DNA from: Bacteroidia bacterium
GTDB taxonomy: Bacteria > Bacteroidota > Bacteroidia > Chitinophagales > Saprospiraceae
Assembly: GCA_030426765.1 (NCBI GenBank)
Contig: JAUHXV010000026.1
Location: 1-44,770, forward strand
Direction of reading: 5' to 3'
DNA length: 44,770 nucleotides
Below the pieces are notes generated by a model. The model was not told the DNA's origin, made no database searches, and saw only the letters and a list, made by a program, of their open reading frames with translations. Within the stretch, counting starts at the first letter, position 1. Every line of letters starts with the position of its first letter. The position numbers were made by a program, and so were the translations under genes. Below are positions 8,327 to 16,821 of the stretch, in pieces.

Positions 8327-9898
8327 ATGGATAAAATTAAGATACTCTGGGCTGACGACGAAATTGAGTTGCTGAAGCCCCAATTGTTTTTCCTGGAAAA
8401 AAAAGGCTACCACGTCATCACAGTGTCTAATGGACATGATGCCGTGGATGAGTTTTCGCGCAACGGAGACATCGATGTTGTGTTTCTCGACGAGAGTATG
8501 CCGGGTATCACCGGCCTGGAGACCATGCAGAAGCTTAAGGCCATCAAGTCAACACTGCCCATCGTGATGATCACCAAAAACGAGGCGGAAAACATCATGG
8601 AGGAAGCACTGGGGTCACAGATAGATGATTATCTGATCAAACCGGTCAATCCTAATCAGATCCTGCTCACCCTGAAAAAAATTATTGACAACAAGCGGTT
8701 GGTCAGGGAAAAAACGTCCTCCGACTATCAGGTGGAGTTTCGCAATATCCTGATGGAAATCAACAGTGGGCTGGACATTAACTCCTGGGTGCAGGCCTAT
8801 AAAAAGATCGTCAACTGGGAATTGAAAATCGATACGTCCCGCAGTGAGGAGATGGGCGATATACTGGCCATGCAAAAAGCGGAGGCCAATTCTGAATTTT
8901 CCAAATTTGTGACGCGCAACTACCTCTCCTGGCTTGCCGACAAAGACAAAGGGCCGCTGATGTCACCGGACCTAATGACCACGCATGTATTACCTCACCT
9001 AAATGACAAACGTCCTGTTGTTTTTTTACTGCTCGACAATCTGCGGTGGGATCAGTGGAAAATACTGGAACCTGTTTTTTCAGAGATGTATGAAGTGGAA
9101 GAGGAATCCCATTTTTACAGCATTCTTCCCACCTCTACGCAATACAGCCGCAATGCCATTTTCGCAGGTATGATGCCTTCTGAGATCAAGCATAATTTTC
9201 CAAAATTATGGCTGGATGATTTTGAAGAGGGAGGTAAAAACATGAATGAAGAAGAACTGCTCGGACATCAGTTGAAACGCCGGCTGCGCAAAGAAATCAA
9301 GTGGCATTATCAAAAGGTGACCAATGTCGATCAGGCTCGTGAACTTGGTGACAAAGCCCTGGATCTGATGCACAACGACCTCGTGGTCATCGTGTATAAT
9401 TTTATTGACATGCTCTCGCATGCGCGCACGGAAATGGAAGTACTCAAAGAATTGGCCGGTGATGAGAAAGCTTATCGCTCCCTGACCTATAGTTGGTTTG
9501 TCAACTCCCATGTGCGCACTGCCCTCAAAAAAATGGCAGAGCAAGGCGTGACGCTGGTCGTCAGTACAGATCATGGTACGATTCGGGTGAAGCAACCGTC
9601 CAAGGTAGTCGGCGATCGAAATACCACCACCAATCTTCGGTATAAAATGGGTAAGAATCTGCAGTATGAGGCAAAAGATGTGTTAGAGATCAGAAAACCG
9701 GAAGAAGCGGGATTGCCACGACCAAATCTGAGTTCGAGCTATATTTTTGCCAAGGAGGATAAGTACTTTCTGTATCCCAACAATTACAACCACTACAATT
9801 CCTACTATCGAAATACATTTCAGCACGGTGGGATATCCTTAGAGGAGATGATCTGCCCGGTCATTCGTATGGTGCCGAAGGCGGGAGGACGTTTGTAA
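8327..9898 (+). CDS. porX: PorX: T9SS response regulator with PglZ phosphatase domain
   Basis: Two-domain regulator that in Porphyromonas and Flavobacterium is needed for type IX secretion and gliding. An N-terminal CheY-like receiver has acidic residues Asp10/Asp11, phospho-acceptor Asp55 (in VVFLDESMPG) and a conserved Lys in MITKNEAE. A helical linker follows. A C-terminal PglZ domain of the alkaline-phosphatase superfamily shows VFLLLDNLRWDQW, the nucleophile region TSTQYSRNAIFAG, STDHGT and a final HGGISLEEM. Published work on PorX describes hydrolysis of cyclic and linear oligonucleotides by this domain. I start at the ATG at 8327 rather than the TTG two codons earlier, because the family begins MDKIKILWADDE. 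A weak -7 box (TACTATTG, 8316-8323) is almost on top of the start. No DNA-binding domain is present. Confidence 0.95.
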   Translation: MDKIKILWADDEIELLKPQLFFLEKKGYHVITVSNGHDAVDEFSRNGDIDVVFLDESMPGITGLETMQKLKAIKSTLPIVMITKNEAENIMEEALGSQIDDYLIKPVNPNQILLTLKKIIDNKRLVREKTSSDYQVEFRNILMEINSGLDINSWVQAYKKIVNWELKIDTSRSEEMGDILAMQKAEANSEFSKFVTRNYLSWLADKDKGPLMSPDLMTTHVLPHLNDKRPVVFLLLDNLRWDQWKILEPVFSEMYEVEEESHFYSILPTSTQYSRNAIFAGMMPSEIKHNFPKLWLDDFEEGGKNMNEEELLGHQLKRRLRKEIKWHYQKVTNVDQARELGDKALDLMHNDLVVIVYNFIDMLSHARTEMEVLKELAGDEKAYRSLTYSWFVNSHVRTALKKMAEQGVTLVVSTDHGTIRVKQPSKVVGDRNTTTNLRYKMGKNLQYEAKDVLEIRKPEEAGLPRPNLSSSYIFAKEDKYFLYPNNYNHYNSYYRNTFQHGGISLEEMICPVIRMVPKAGGRL

Positions 9899-9907
9899 AC
9901 GATTGGA

Positions 9908-10366
9908 TCAGGCTTCTTCCTCTGTGACCCAGAGGTCTGATAGCTGAGGGTGCTCTTCTTGAAAATCCTTCCACAGGACTTTACTGGCGAAGAAATAGAT
10001 ATACTGTCCAAAGGATCCTTTGGATTGTAAAGTGATGCGGTATATCCTGTTTTTCCACAACCCTGCATCGCGTATCGAGACCACTTCGGTGTATGGATAT
10101 TTATACGTTTTAAAATAATTGCTCACATACAGGTATTCCTCATCCATATCGATTCGATAGGCACGCCATAGGATGAAATGAATAAATGCGTAGCCGGTTC
10201 CCACCATGATCAGCAGTCCCAGCCAGATATACGGGTTGCTAAACAGGCCGGCCTTTCCGCGAACGGCCCAGGTCAGCATCACGATGGAGGAGAGGATCGC
10301 CGAAAACCAAACGGTGGGGATCACGATGCGAAGGACGATGGTGAGTTGTGACGAAACGCGATGCAT
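9908..10366 (-). CDS. Small inner-membrane protein of unknown function
   Basis: About 152 residues from the ATG at 10366. Two hydrophobic membrane segments lie near residues 8-32 and 42-64. A basic/aromatic cytoplasmic C-terminal half has the look of a PH-like (bPH) domain: a strand with DEEYLYVSNYFKTYKYPY followed by VVSIRDAGL. An in-frame start at 10426 would add 20 residues, almost all Lys/Arg, but these come from reading the Lys-rich end of tatC in a different frame. The chosen start lies 4 nt after the tatC stop, so the pair is tightly linked and probably one operon. It is convergent with porX, whose end is only 9 nt away. Confidence 0.65.
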   Translation of the reverse strand: MHRVSSQLTIVLRIVIPTVWFSAILSSIVMLTWAVRGKAGLFSNPYIWLGLLIMVGTGYAFIHFILWRAYRIDMDEEYLYVSNYFKTYKYPYTEVVSIRDAGLWKNRIYRITLQSKGSFGQYIYFFASKVLWKDFQEEHPQLSDLWVTEEEA

Positions 10367-10370
10367 CCGG

Positions 10371-11204
10371 TTATGTTTTAGCGGTTTTGGCATTCTTCTC
10401 TTCCTCCTTTTTCTTTTCCTTGTCAATCCGGCGTGTCACCATGATACTTATTTCGTACAGGCCATATAGCGGGAAGGCGATGATCATCTGCGTGATGGCA
10501 TCCGGTGGAGTGATGATGGCCGCCACGATGATGATAAAGACAATCGCATGCCGCCTGTACTGCGCGAGGGTGGCGGATGATATCATCCCAATTTTGGCGA
10601 GGAAGTACATGATGACCGGCATTTCAAATATGAGTCCGATCGGGAGGGTAAACATCGTCATCGAACTTACCAGCGCAGAAAGGGTAGTCGTATTGGCGAT
10701 TTCCGGGCTGACGCTGTAGCCGGATAAAAACGTAATGGCCAGTGGGGAAATGATAAAATAGCCAAAACAAGCACCCATCAAAAACAGAGTGCTGCAGACA
10801 AAGACCATGCCGCGGGCTGCTTTGATTTCAGCTTTGTAAAGCCCGGGTTTGATAAAGCGCCAGAATTCGTAAAAGATATACGGAAAGGCCACAATAAACC
10901 CGAGCCAGGCAGAGACTTTCAGGTGACTGATAAACTGCTCCTGTATATCGCGCGTGATGATCTGCAGGTTTTTGGGATAAAAACAAAAGTCCGGCAGATA
11001 GGTACAGAATAATTTGTAGGTAATGAAGTGTTCGGTGGTAGGGGCGAGGATGACGTGCTGAAAGACAAATGTCTTCATGATAAAGACCGCGATCGCGACG
11101 ACCAGTATGGCAATAAATGACCTGAGAATATGCCATCTGAGTTCTTCGATATGCTCAAAGAAGGACATTTCATTGGGATTCTTCGTGGTTTTTGTGTTGG
11201 CCAT
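10371..11204 (-). CDS. tatC: Twin-arginine translocase subunit TatC
   Basis: Polytopic receptor of the Tat pathway that exports folded proteins. The N-terminal SFFEHIEELRWHI fits the conserved cytoplasmic start of TatC. Six membrane spans can be traced. FPYIFYEFWRFIKPGLY, near residue 107, and PPDAITQ in the last periplasmic/membrane part are family motifs. The protein is 277 residues with a charged Lys/Glu-rich C-terminal tail. No tatA is in the window. A likely substrate, an RR-signal oxidoreductase, is encoded at 40046. Its neighbour downstream is the small membrane protein at 10366. Confidence 0.96.
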   Translation of the reverse strand: MANTKTTKNPNEMSFFEHIEELRWHILRSFIAILVVAIAVFIMKTFVFQHVILAPTTEHFITYKLFCTYLPDFCFYPKNLQIITRDIQEQFISHLKVSAWLGFIVAFPYIFYEFWRFIKPGLYKAEIKAARGMVFVCSTLFLMGACFGYFIISPLAITFLSGYSVSPEIANTTTLSALVSSMTMFTLPIGLIFEMPVIMYFLAKIGMISSATLAQYRRHAIVFIIIVAAIITPPDAITQMIIAFPLYGLYEISIMVTRRIDKEKKKEEEKNAKTAKT

Positions 11205-11317
11205 AGAATCAGGTGCCTGACATTAGGATCAGGGTGCGAATATCGGGAAGTATAGACGATTCCCACGCAGAATGTGAAGTTAAGTTGTATATAAAGCCTG
11301 AAAGAGCCCGATATGCA

Positions 11318-11325
11318 TATCTTTG
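11318..11325 (+). promoter_or_regulatory. -7 box upstream of LamG T9SS cargo gene
   Basis: TATCTTTG is an exact match to TAnnTTTG. It lies about 110 nt before the start codon at 11436, implying a roughly 100-nt leader that contains complementary AGGCC/GGCCT-type segments at about 11337-11362. No clear -33 TTTG is seen at the right distance. Confidence 0.5.
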
Positions 11326-11435
11326 CCGGGATTTAAGGCCGCGATTTAGGCCTCAGTGAGCCTTTCTGCGTCGGGAATCAATGGAATGGCTACAGGATGA
11401 CATACTATAAGGTATCTATGGACTGTTTTAAACAA

Positions 11436-12644
11436 ATGCGTAAGAGATTTTTATGGCTGAGTTTTATTTTCAGTGGGCTGATGCTCACGGCTCAGCCCAC
11501 AGATGGGCTCGTGGGGTATTACTCTTTTGATGCCTGCGATGCGACTGAAGAATCAGGTCAGGCCACAGATGGAATCATCATTGGCAATGCCCAGTGCGGA
11601 TGCGGCGTATCCGGCAATGGCCTCCTGTTTGATGGCAACACCTCCGTTCAGATTCTCAGCAATATTGACCTGATATTCGCAAGTGATTTTACGATCAGTT
11701 TTTTCATTCTACCCGATCCGCAGAGCAACTCCATTATGGATATTTTGTCCAAGAGTGAAGTGTGCGGGATCGACAGCACCATGGAATTGAAGTATAATCC
11801 GGTCAACAGAGCGATGAGTCTTTCACTCTCCCAGCAGTCTAATCTTTCCGCACGTGCGAGCTATGACCTTCCTGATGACCGCTGCTATCACCACATCGTA
11901 TATGTGCGTAATGGCCGTGAACTCATCATGTATTATGATGGTGTGCAGGTAGATCTGGCAGCCAGCTCTACCATCGTCCGGATTATCAACAACGGAATCC
12001 TCACACTGGGTGCCGGTCCCTGCCTCGCCAATGGAGAAGTCATGTTCCGCGGTACCCTGGACGAACTCAGGTTCTACAATCGCGCATTAAATACACAGGA
12101 GGTGCGCCAATTGTATCTCCCGGTAGACAGGGTGGCCTCTCCGGACACGGTTTTATTTACCGGCACATCCATGCAGGTACGCCTGCCTATCACATGTGCA
12201 CCCAATATTCAGTGGACTCCTTCTTCAGGGGTGAGCAATGCAATGATCGCCGAGCCACAATTAAGCCCAACTGTGTCTACGACCTACGAAGTGCATATGA
12301 ACTATGGCTTCTGTGAAGCGTTTGATTCGCTTCGTGTCACTTTGGCGGATTCATCTGACCTGATCTGTGATAAGATTTATTTCCCGTCCGGGTTTACGCC
12401 CAATGAAGATGGACTGAACGATACCTGGGGGATGAGCAATGTGGTTTTCCTTGGTGAATTTATCGAACTCGAAGTCTTCGACCGGTGGGGTGGTTCAGTG
12501 TTTTATACCACCGACCAAATGCAGGAATGGGATGGCACTCTGGATGGCGAAAAAATACTCCCCGGCCAGTATGTGTACATGCTGACCTACAAGTGTGAAG
12601 GGAAAGAAAGGAGAATATCAGGCAGCTTTGTGATGATCCGCTAA
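11436..12644 (+). CDS. LamG-domain T9SS type B cargo protein
   Basis: A secreted or cell-surface protein of about 402 residues. The signal peptide MRKRFLWLSFIFSGLMLTAQ is followed by a laminin-G/concanavalin-like domain (GLVGYYSFDACDA, then GLLFDG and LDELRFYNRAL near residues 18-225), a short Ig-like linker (WTPSSGVSN), and a C-terminal gliding-type domain, CHU_C or T9SS type B sorting signal (FTPNEDGLNDTWG, FDRWGG, WDGTLDGE, PGQYVY). The longer reading from 11397 would place 13 non-hydrophobic residues before the signal peptide, so the ATG at 11436 is preferred. It probably binds glycans or other surface ligands; the ligand is unknown. Its tail faces the tail of the larger cargo gene, 40 nt away. 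Confidence 0.85.
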   Translation: MRKRFLWLSFIFSGLMLTAQPTDGLVGYYSFDACDATEESGQATDGIIIGNAQCGCGVSGNGLLFDGNTSVQILSNIDLIFASDFTISFFILPDPQSNSIMDILSKSEVCGIDSTMELKYNPVNRAMSLSLSQQSNLSARASYDLPDDRCYHHIVYVRNGRELIMYYDGVQVDLAASSTIVRIINNGILTLGAGPCLANGEVMFRGTLDELRFYNRALNTQEVRQLYLPVDRVASPDTVLFTGTSMQVRLPITCAPNIQWTPSSGVSNAMIAEPQLSPTVSTTYEVHMNYGFCEAFDSLRVTLADSSDLICDKIYFPSGFTPNEDGLNDTWGMSNVVFLGEFIELEVFDRWGGSVFYTTDQMQEWDGTLDGEKILPGQYVYMLTYKCEGKERRISGSFVMIR

Positions 12645-12684
12645 CTTCAGTTTCATTCTGTTCACATCAAAAGGGCTCTGCAAT

Positions 12685-15600
12685 TTATTTCAGGAGGGTG
12701 ACATCTCCGCGATAGGTGAGGACGGCTCCATCCGTAAAAGCGATCTCCGCCACATAGACAAACACGCCCGGATTTAACTCTTTTTCTTTGTAGATGCCAT
12801 CCCAATTGCCGGCGCCCTGCGGGCTGGGGAAAAGATCTTCTTCCTGATGCACCAGATTGCCCCAGCGATCGAAGATCATAAGCGAATTAATCGATTCAAC
12901 ACCAAGCCCTGTAAATATCCGGAAGTTCTCATTCCTGCCATCTCCGTTCGGACTGAACACATTCGGGATATAGACATTGCGGTTGTAGTCGACATCAACA
13001 AAAATAGATGCCGTACTCTGACAACCGTTTATATCCGTGACGGTCCAGGTGAAAGTCGCCGGTACGGTGTTATACACCCAGGTTCCTTCGCATGACACAC
13101 AACCGATTGGTTCGGTGGAAGTCCAAACGGTCATAGCAATCGGATTGTCACTCTGATCCACACTACCGGCGATAAAAATACTGTCGCCAAGGTCAACAAT
13201 CGGATCATCAGGCCCGATGGACAACAAGATGGGAGAGGGCTCAATGATAGTATAGGAAGTATCTTCCGAGCAACCCCGATCATCAAAAACACGGATGATA
13301 TAGATGCCCGAAGGAAGGAAAGTCGGTTCACTGATATCGATCAGTTCGCCACTGTTGATCGTATACGTATAGTTTCCGTTTCCGCCAGTGACATTACCAA
13401 CCATAAACACTACTTCATCACCAAAGCATGCCGGAGTGTCCAGCACGGGCCATTCTACTTCAATCGGAAGTGGCGCGGTCAGAGAGTAGGAGGTGGTATC
13501 TGTACAGCCTTTTGAATCTGTAACGGTGATCAGATAATCTCCAACACCGAGGTTGGCAGCCTGAAAAGTCATAGAGACATCAGGGCTCCAGGTGTAGGTG
13601 TATGCACCTGCATTGCCTCCGGCTACACTGACGGATATGACACCATCTTCACTACCTCCGCAGGACAGATTGAGTGTGGCATTGGTGTCTATGACAGCCA
13701 CCAGTGTATCGGGTTGTCCAATAGAAAAACTATCGATCTTTACGCAGTTTTTACTGTCTGTCACAGACATATAATATGTGCCTTCCGGAATATTGGCAAT
13801 CGTTGTCGCCGCTGGTCCGCCTTGCCACTGATACATATATCCGGGTGATCCACCGGTCGCGGTGACTTGCAGAAGTCCGTCCGAGCCCCCAAAACAGGTA
13901 ACGTCGACGGATTGTACTAAACTTATTTCAACTGAGTCGGGTTCAGGTATGGCTATTGTATCCGGATAAAAACAGATTCCATCCTGGGACACAGTGAAAA
14001 TATTATCACCCGCACACAGATCAATGATATTAAAAATCACACCTGTATCGGCCATAGCAGTGCCGTTGTCCCAGTACAGGTGATAATCGGCTGCCGGATC
14101 TCCTTCAGCAGGTATGATGCGCACACCACCGTCACAAACACCCGGACAGGAAGTACTATCGATATTGCTGAAACTTAGTGTAAGGGTCGCCGGCGCAATA
14201 ACTTCAAAACTATCTACGGCCATTGAGTCAACTCCGTCTACAACCGTGACATAGTATTTTCCTGGTTCCAGTCCGGAATAGATACCTGTTGTCGTGGTAT
14301 CCGGGAAAGACCAGAAAAAGGTAACCGGTGCCACAGCATTTGCGGTATCCACAATGACGGTTCCGGTGTACGGTCCGCCATTGGCACCCTCACCACAGAG
14401 CGGTTGTTCAACCGTGATCGTCAGTTCCAGCGCTTCCTCGCATTCCACATGCACGGTGTCATGTAAAATGCAAAAAATGGGTGCACTTAAAATGACATCC
14501 ACACTAAGTGTATCCGTCTCTTCAATCGTAATCGTAGGGGTAACTTCACCGGTGCTCCAGAGCACACCTGTTCCCGGTTGTATAGGCTGGCCTAAATATA
14601 AAACAGTGACCGTGCCACCCTCACAAGGTGTGCCGTTAAATTCAAATGTAATATCAGCTTCCTCGTTGTCATCCCATGAGGGTACTATAAAGGGTAAGGT
14701 AGCCGTACATCCCAGCGCATCGGTGACGGTTAGAGTGTAACTGCCGGAATTTAAATTAAAGATAGTATCGGCATCCTGAAATCCTGATCCGGCGCTGAGT
14801 ATATACGGCCCGGTTCCATTTGTAATTTCAAACCACGCATCACCGGATGGAGTAGGAATGCAGTTGTCCGGATTTGTTCCCACCAGATTGACGAGAATGG
14901 GTAGCGGCTCTCCAATGGTAAAGAAAATAGAATCTGACATACACGGACCTTCTTCGACGATCGCGGCATAGTTGCCCGGAGCGAGAGGACTATAATTGAA
15001 TACACCTCCAATCGAATTAACAGAAGTAATCACAGCACCTCCCTGGTAGATCGTATAGGAATAGGAAGGCCCCGAAACACCATTCGTCAATCCTCTGATC
15101 GATACACTTCCATTGACGCCCCCTGCACAAGGCGGGTCAGTAGTGGTGAGGGTAGCAGAAATCGTATCGGAATACCCTATCGTAAACGTAAATATGGTAT
15201 CACATTGTGAGACATTATCGGAAACTGTGATCTGGTAGTCACCGGGGTTGAGGAGTCCGATACCAATACTGTTACTGGATATCGTAAATGGATTTCCGGT
15301 GAGGTTACCGGAGATGGTATAGTCGCCATTCATATCCGGAGTAGCGCCACTGATGGTGATATCGATGAGCCCGTCTTCTGACCCAACACAAGTGGCATCA
15401 ATCAGACCATTAATGGTAAAGACAAAGGGGTTGTCCGCCAGCTCGACAATGAGTTCTGCTCTGCACCCGGTACTGTCTTCCACAATAATAGAATACATGC
15501 CATCCGGAAGGCTGGTGACCAGGGAAGAATCACCTTGATTTCTGATAAAACCTGATCCGGCCAGATTGGCTACGCTCATGCTTTGCCAGATATAACTATA

Positions 15601-16491
15601 TGGAGCTGTTCCGCCTTCCGGTTTGATCCAGATCGTTCCGTTTTCAAACTTATAACATGTGGGATTTCGCAGGTGCGTGGTAACATCCAGGCCGAGTATG
15701 GCCACATTGACGTCGTAGGTCACCATCTCTCCCAGATTATCGGTGATGGTGATGGTATAAAATCCGGCGGGTTCATTGAGCGTGATGGTGCCTCCTTCAG
15801 CGCCGATGACAGCTGGTCCGGAAGGTGTACCTGTGATGGTGTAGGGTGCAGCGCCTCCATATACCGTGACATCGATAGTGCCATTGCCACCCGCTACAGC
15901 AGGACCGCAGCTATATACAAAGCCAACGAGATCTACCGCATCTTCAACAGTCATGCAGCAGTTGACAGAGTCTCCCGGGACGAGCCCGTTGATATCGGCT
16001 ACTTCGAAATCAAAATATGGACTCAACCCTACGCAACTCGTAGAGTCAGGGAATCCGACGATGCGGAAGCAGATATCAAAAATGACTGCCCCATCCGGAA
16101 GTGTCTCGCCATCAAGCGGAAAACCCAGTGGGATCACTTTCAGCGCATTCGGGCCTGAAAGGTTGAAATCTGTGAGGACATTGATATTTGGCGAACCAAC
16201 GTTTTCGATCGACACAAAATCCAGGACATTGCTATTCCAGAAGATCTCGTATTGGAAAATTACAATTTGTTCGAAATTCTCTACAGTGACCGGAACACAG
16301 ATCGTGTCGCCGGGTGTTCCGTTGATGCATCCGAAGCTAAAGGTCACGGGATCTCCACCTCGGGTCTGCAGATCAGTTGTCACGGCAGAGTCATAAAGCC
16401 CTGACGCATACCCGGATGTAGCTGAAAAACCGGCTAATATGGCGAGGAGACAAACCCATTTCCGTATGATTTTACCATGCTGATTTTCCAT
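12685..16491 (-). CDS. Large SprB-repeat T9SS type B surface protein with cohesin-like N-terminus
   Basis: About 1268 residues from the ATG at 16491. A signal peptide (hydrophobic KWVCLLAILAGFSATSGYA) leads into a cohesin-like module near residues 45-160 (GTPGDTICVPVTVENF, DGAVIFDICFRIVG). Some eleven diverged SprB-type modules of about 75-100 residues follow, each starting around a Cys then Gly/Asp-rich turn (for example CFGGSDGLLQVTATGG, CGGSEDGVISVSVAGG) and ending with G-Y-x-V-T-D-S-x-G-C. The last 100 residues are a CHU_C sorting domain (NVFSPNGDGRNE, FDRWGNLV, WDGIYKEKELNPGVFVYV). SprB-family proteins act as adhesins, in gliding species for motility. The -7 box at 16531-16538 rules against the longer start at 16533. 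Confidence 0.87.
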   Translation of the reverse strand: MENQHGKIIRKWVCLLAILAGFSATSGYASGLYDSAVTTDLQTRGGDPVTFSFGCINGTPGDTICVPVTVENFEQIVIFQYEIFWNSNVLDFVSIENVGSPNINVLTDFNLSGPNALKVIPLGFPLDGETLPDGAVIFDICFRIVGFPDSTSCVGLSPYFDFEVADINGLVPGDSVNCCMTVEDAVDLVGFVYSCGPAVAGGNGTIDVTVYGGAAPYTITGTPSGPAVIGAEGGTITLNEPAGFYTITITDNLGEMVTYDVNVAILGLDVTTHLRNPTCYKFENGTIWIKPEGGTAPYSYIWQSMSVANLAGSGFIRNQGDSSLVTSLPDGMYSIIVEDSTGCRAELIVELADNPFVFTINGLIDATCVGSEDGLIDITISGATPDMNGDYTISGNLTGNPFTISSNSIGIGLLNPGDYQITVSDNVSQCDTIFTFTIGYSDTISATLTTTDPPCAGGVNGSVSIRGLTNGVSGPSYSYTIYQGGAVITSVNSIGGVFNYSPLAPGNYAAIVEEGPCMSDSIFFTIGEPLPILVNLVGTNPDNCIPTPSGDAWFEITNGTGPYILSAGSGFQDADTIFNLNSGSYTLTVTDALGCTATLPFIVPSWDDNEEADITFEFNGTPCEGGTVTVLYLGQPIQPGTGVLWSTGEVTPTITIEETDTLSVDVILSAPIFCILHDTVHVECEEALELTITVEQPLCGEGANGGPYTGTVIVDTANAVAPVTFFWSFPDTTTTGIYSGLEPGKYYVTVVDGVDSMAVDSFEVIAPATLTLSFSNIDSTSCPGVCDGGVRIIPAEGDPAADYHLYWDNGTAMADTGVIFNIIDLCAGDNIFTVSQDGICFYPDTIAIPEPDSVEISLVQSVDVTCFGGSDGLLQVTATGGSPGYMYQWQGGPAATTIANIPEGTYYMSVTDSKNCVKIDSFSIGQPDTLVAVIDTNATLNLSCGGSEDGVISVSVAGGNAGAYTYTWSPDVSMTFQAANLGVGDYLITVTDSKGCTDTTSYSLTAPLPIEVEWPVLDTPACFGDEVVFMVGNVTGGNGNYTYTINSGELIDISEPTFLPSGIYIIRVFDDRGCSEDTSYTIIEPSPILLSIGPDDPIVDLGDSIFIAGSVDQSDNPIAMTVWTSTEPIGCVSCEGTWVYNTVPATFTWTVTDINGCQSTASIFVDVDYNRNVYIPNVFSPNGDGRNENFRIFTGLGVESINSLMIFDRWGNLVHQEEDLFPSPQGAGNWDGIYKEKELNPGVFVYVAEIAFTDGAVLTYRGDVTLLK

Positions 16492-16530
16492 CCAATGCAA
16501 TAGTATGAAGATTTTTTGTAATATGAAGCG

Positions 16531-16538
16531 CAAAAATA
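16531..16538 (-). promoter_or_regulatory. -7 box of the SprB-repeat protein gene
   Basis: On the minus strand this reads TATTTTTG, an exact TAnnTTTG. It lies 39 nt before the ATG at 16491 and overlaps the alternative start codon at 16533, which would therefore not be in the transcript. Confidence 0.6.
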
Positions 16539-16821
16539 GCTTTTCCTGTCGGCATTGTTCTAGTGGTATTCACTTATTTTACTGCAGACAGGCGTACTTA
16601 GAGAGATAAAGAAATGAGAGGAAAGGCTGCCCTTTGGTGAAAACAAATTTGAAACGAAATTTCACACCGAATAGTATCAATGGCTTGATAAATTAACGCT
16701 TTCAGCAAAACAAACCTGGTTTGTCCATAGGATGAAAAAATGTGCTGATTTCCTGGCTCTGTAGGAAAACTTCTAATAGATGGCATGTGGTCTGCGTCTG
16801 GCGAAATCCTGAATTCAGTAT
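16539..16821. other. Intergenic region between hutI and the SprB-repeat gene
   Basis: With the promoter and leader of the cargo gene, this gap exceeds 300 nt (16492-16821). I see no convincing gene. It holds a 15-bp palindrome, ACAAACC-T-GGTTTGT at 16710-16724, that could be a regulator site, and the palindrome CTGAATTCAG just beyond the hutI stop codon. No clear terminator was recognised. Confidence 0.4.

Noticed and set aside
10367..10426. A polybasic 20-residue N-terminal extension of the small membrane protein
   Set aside because: It is the Lys-rich end of tatC read in another frame; a start 4 nt after the tatC stop fits better.
14294..16396. Several plus-strand reading frames of 60-190 residues inside the SprB-repeat gene
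   Set aside because: They are opposite a long, clearly coding repeat protein, are Ser/Thr/Val-biased as expected from its complement, and have no promoter or start context.
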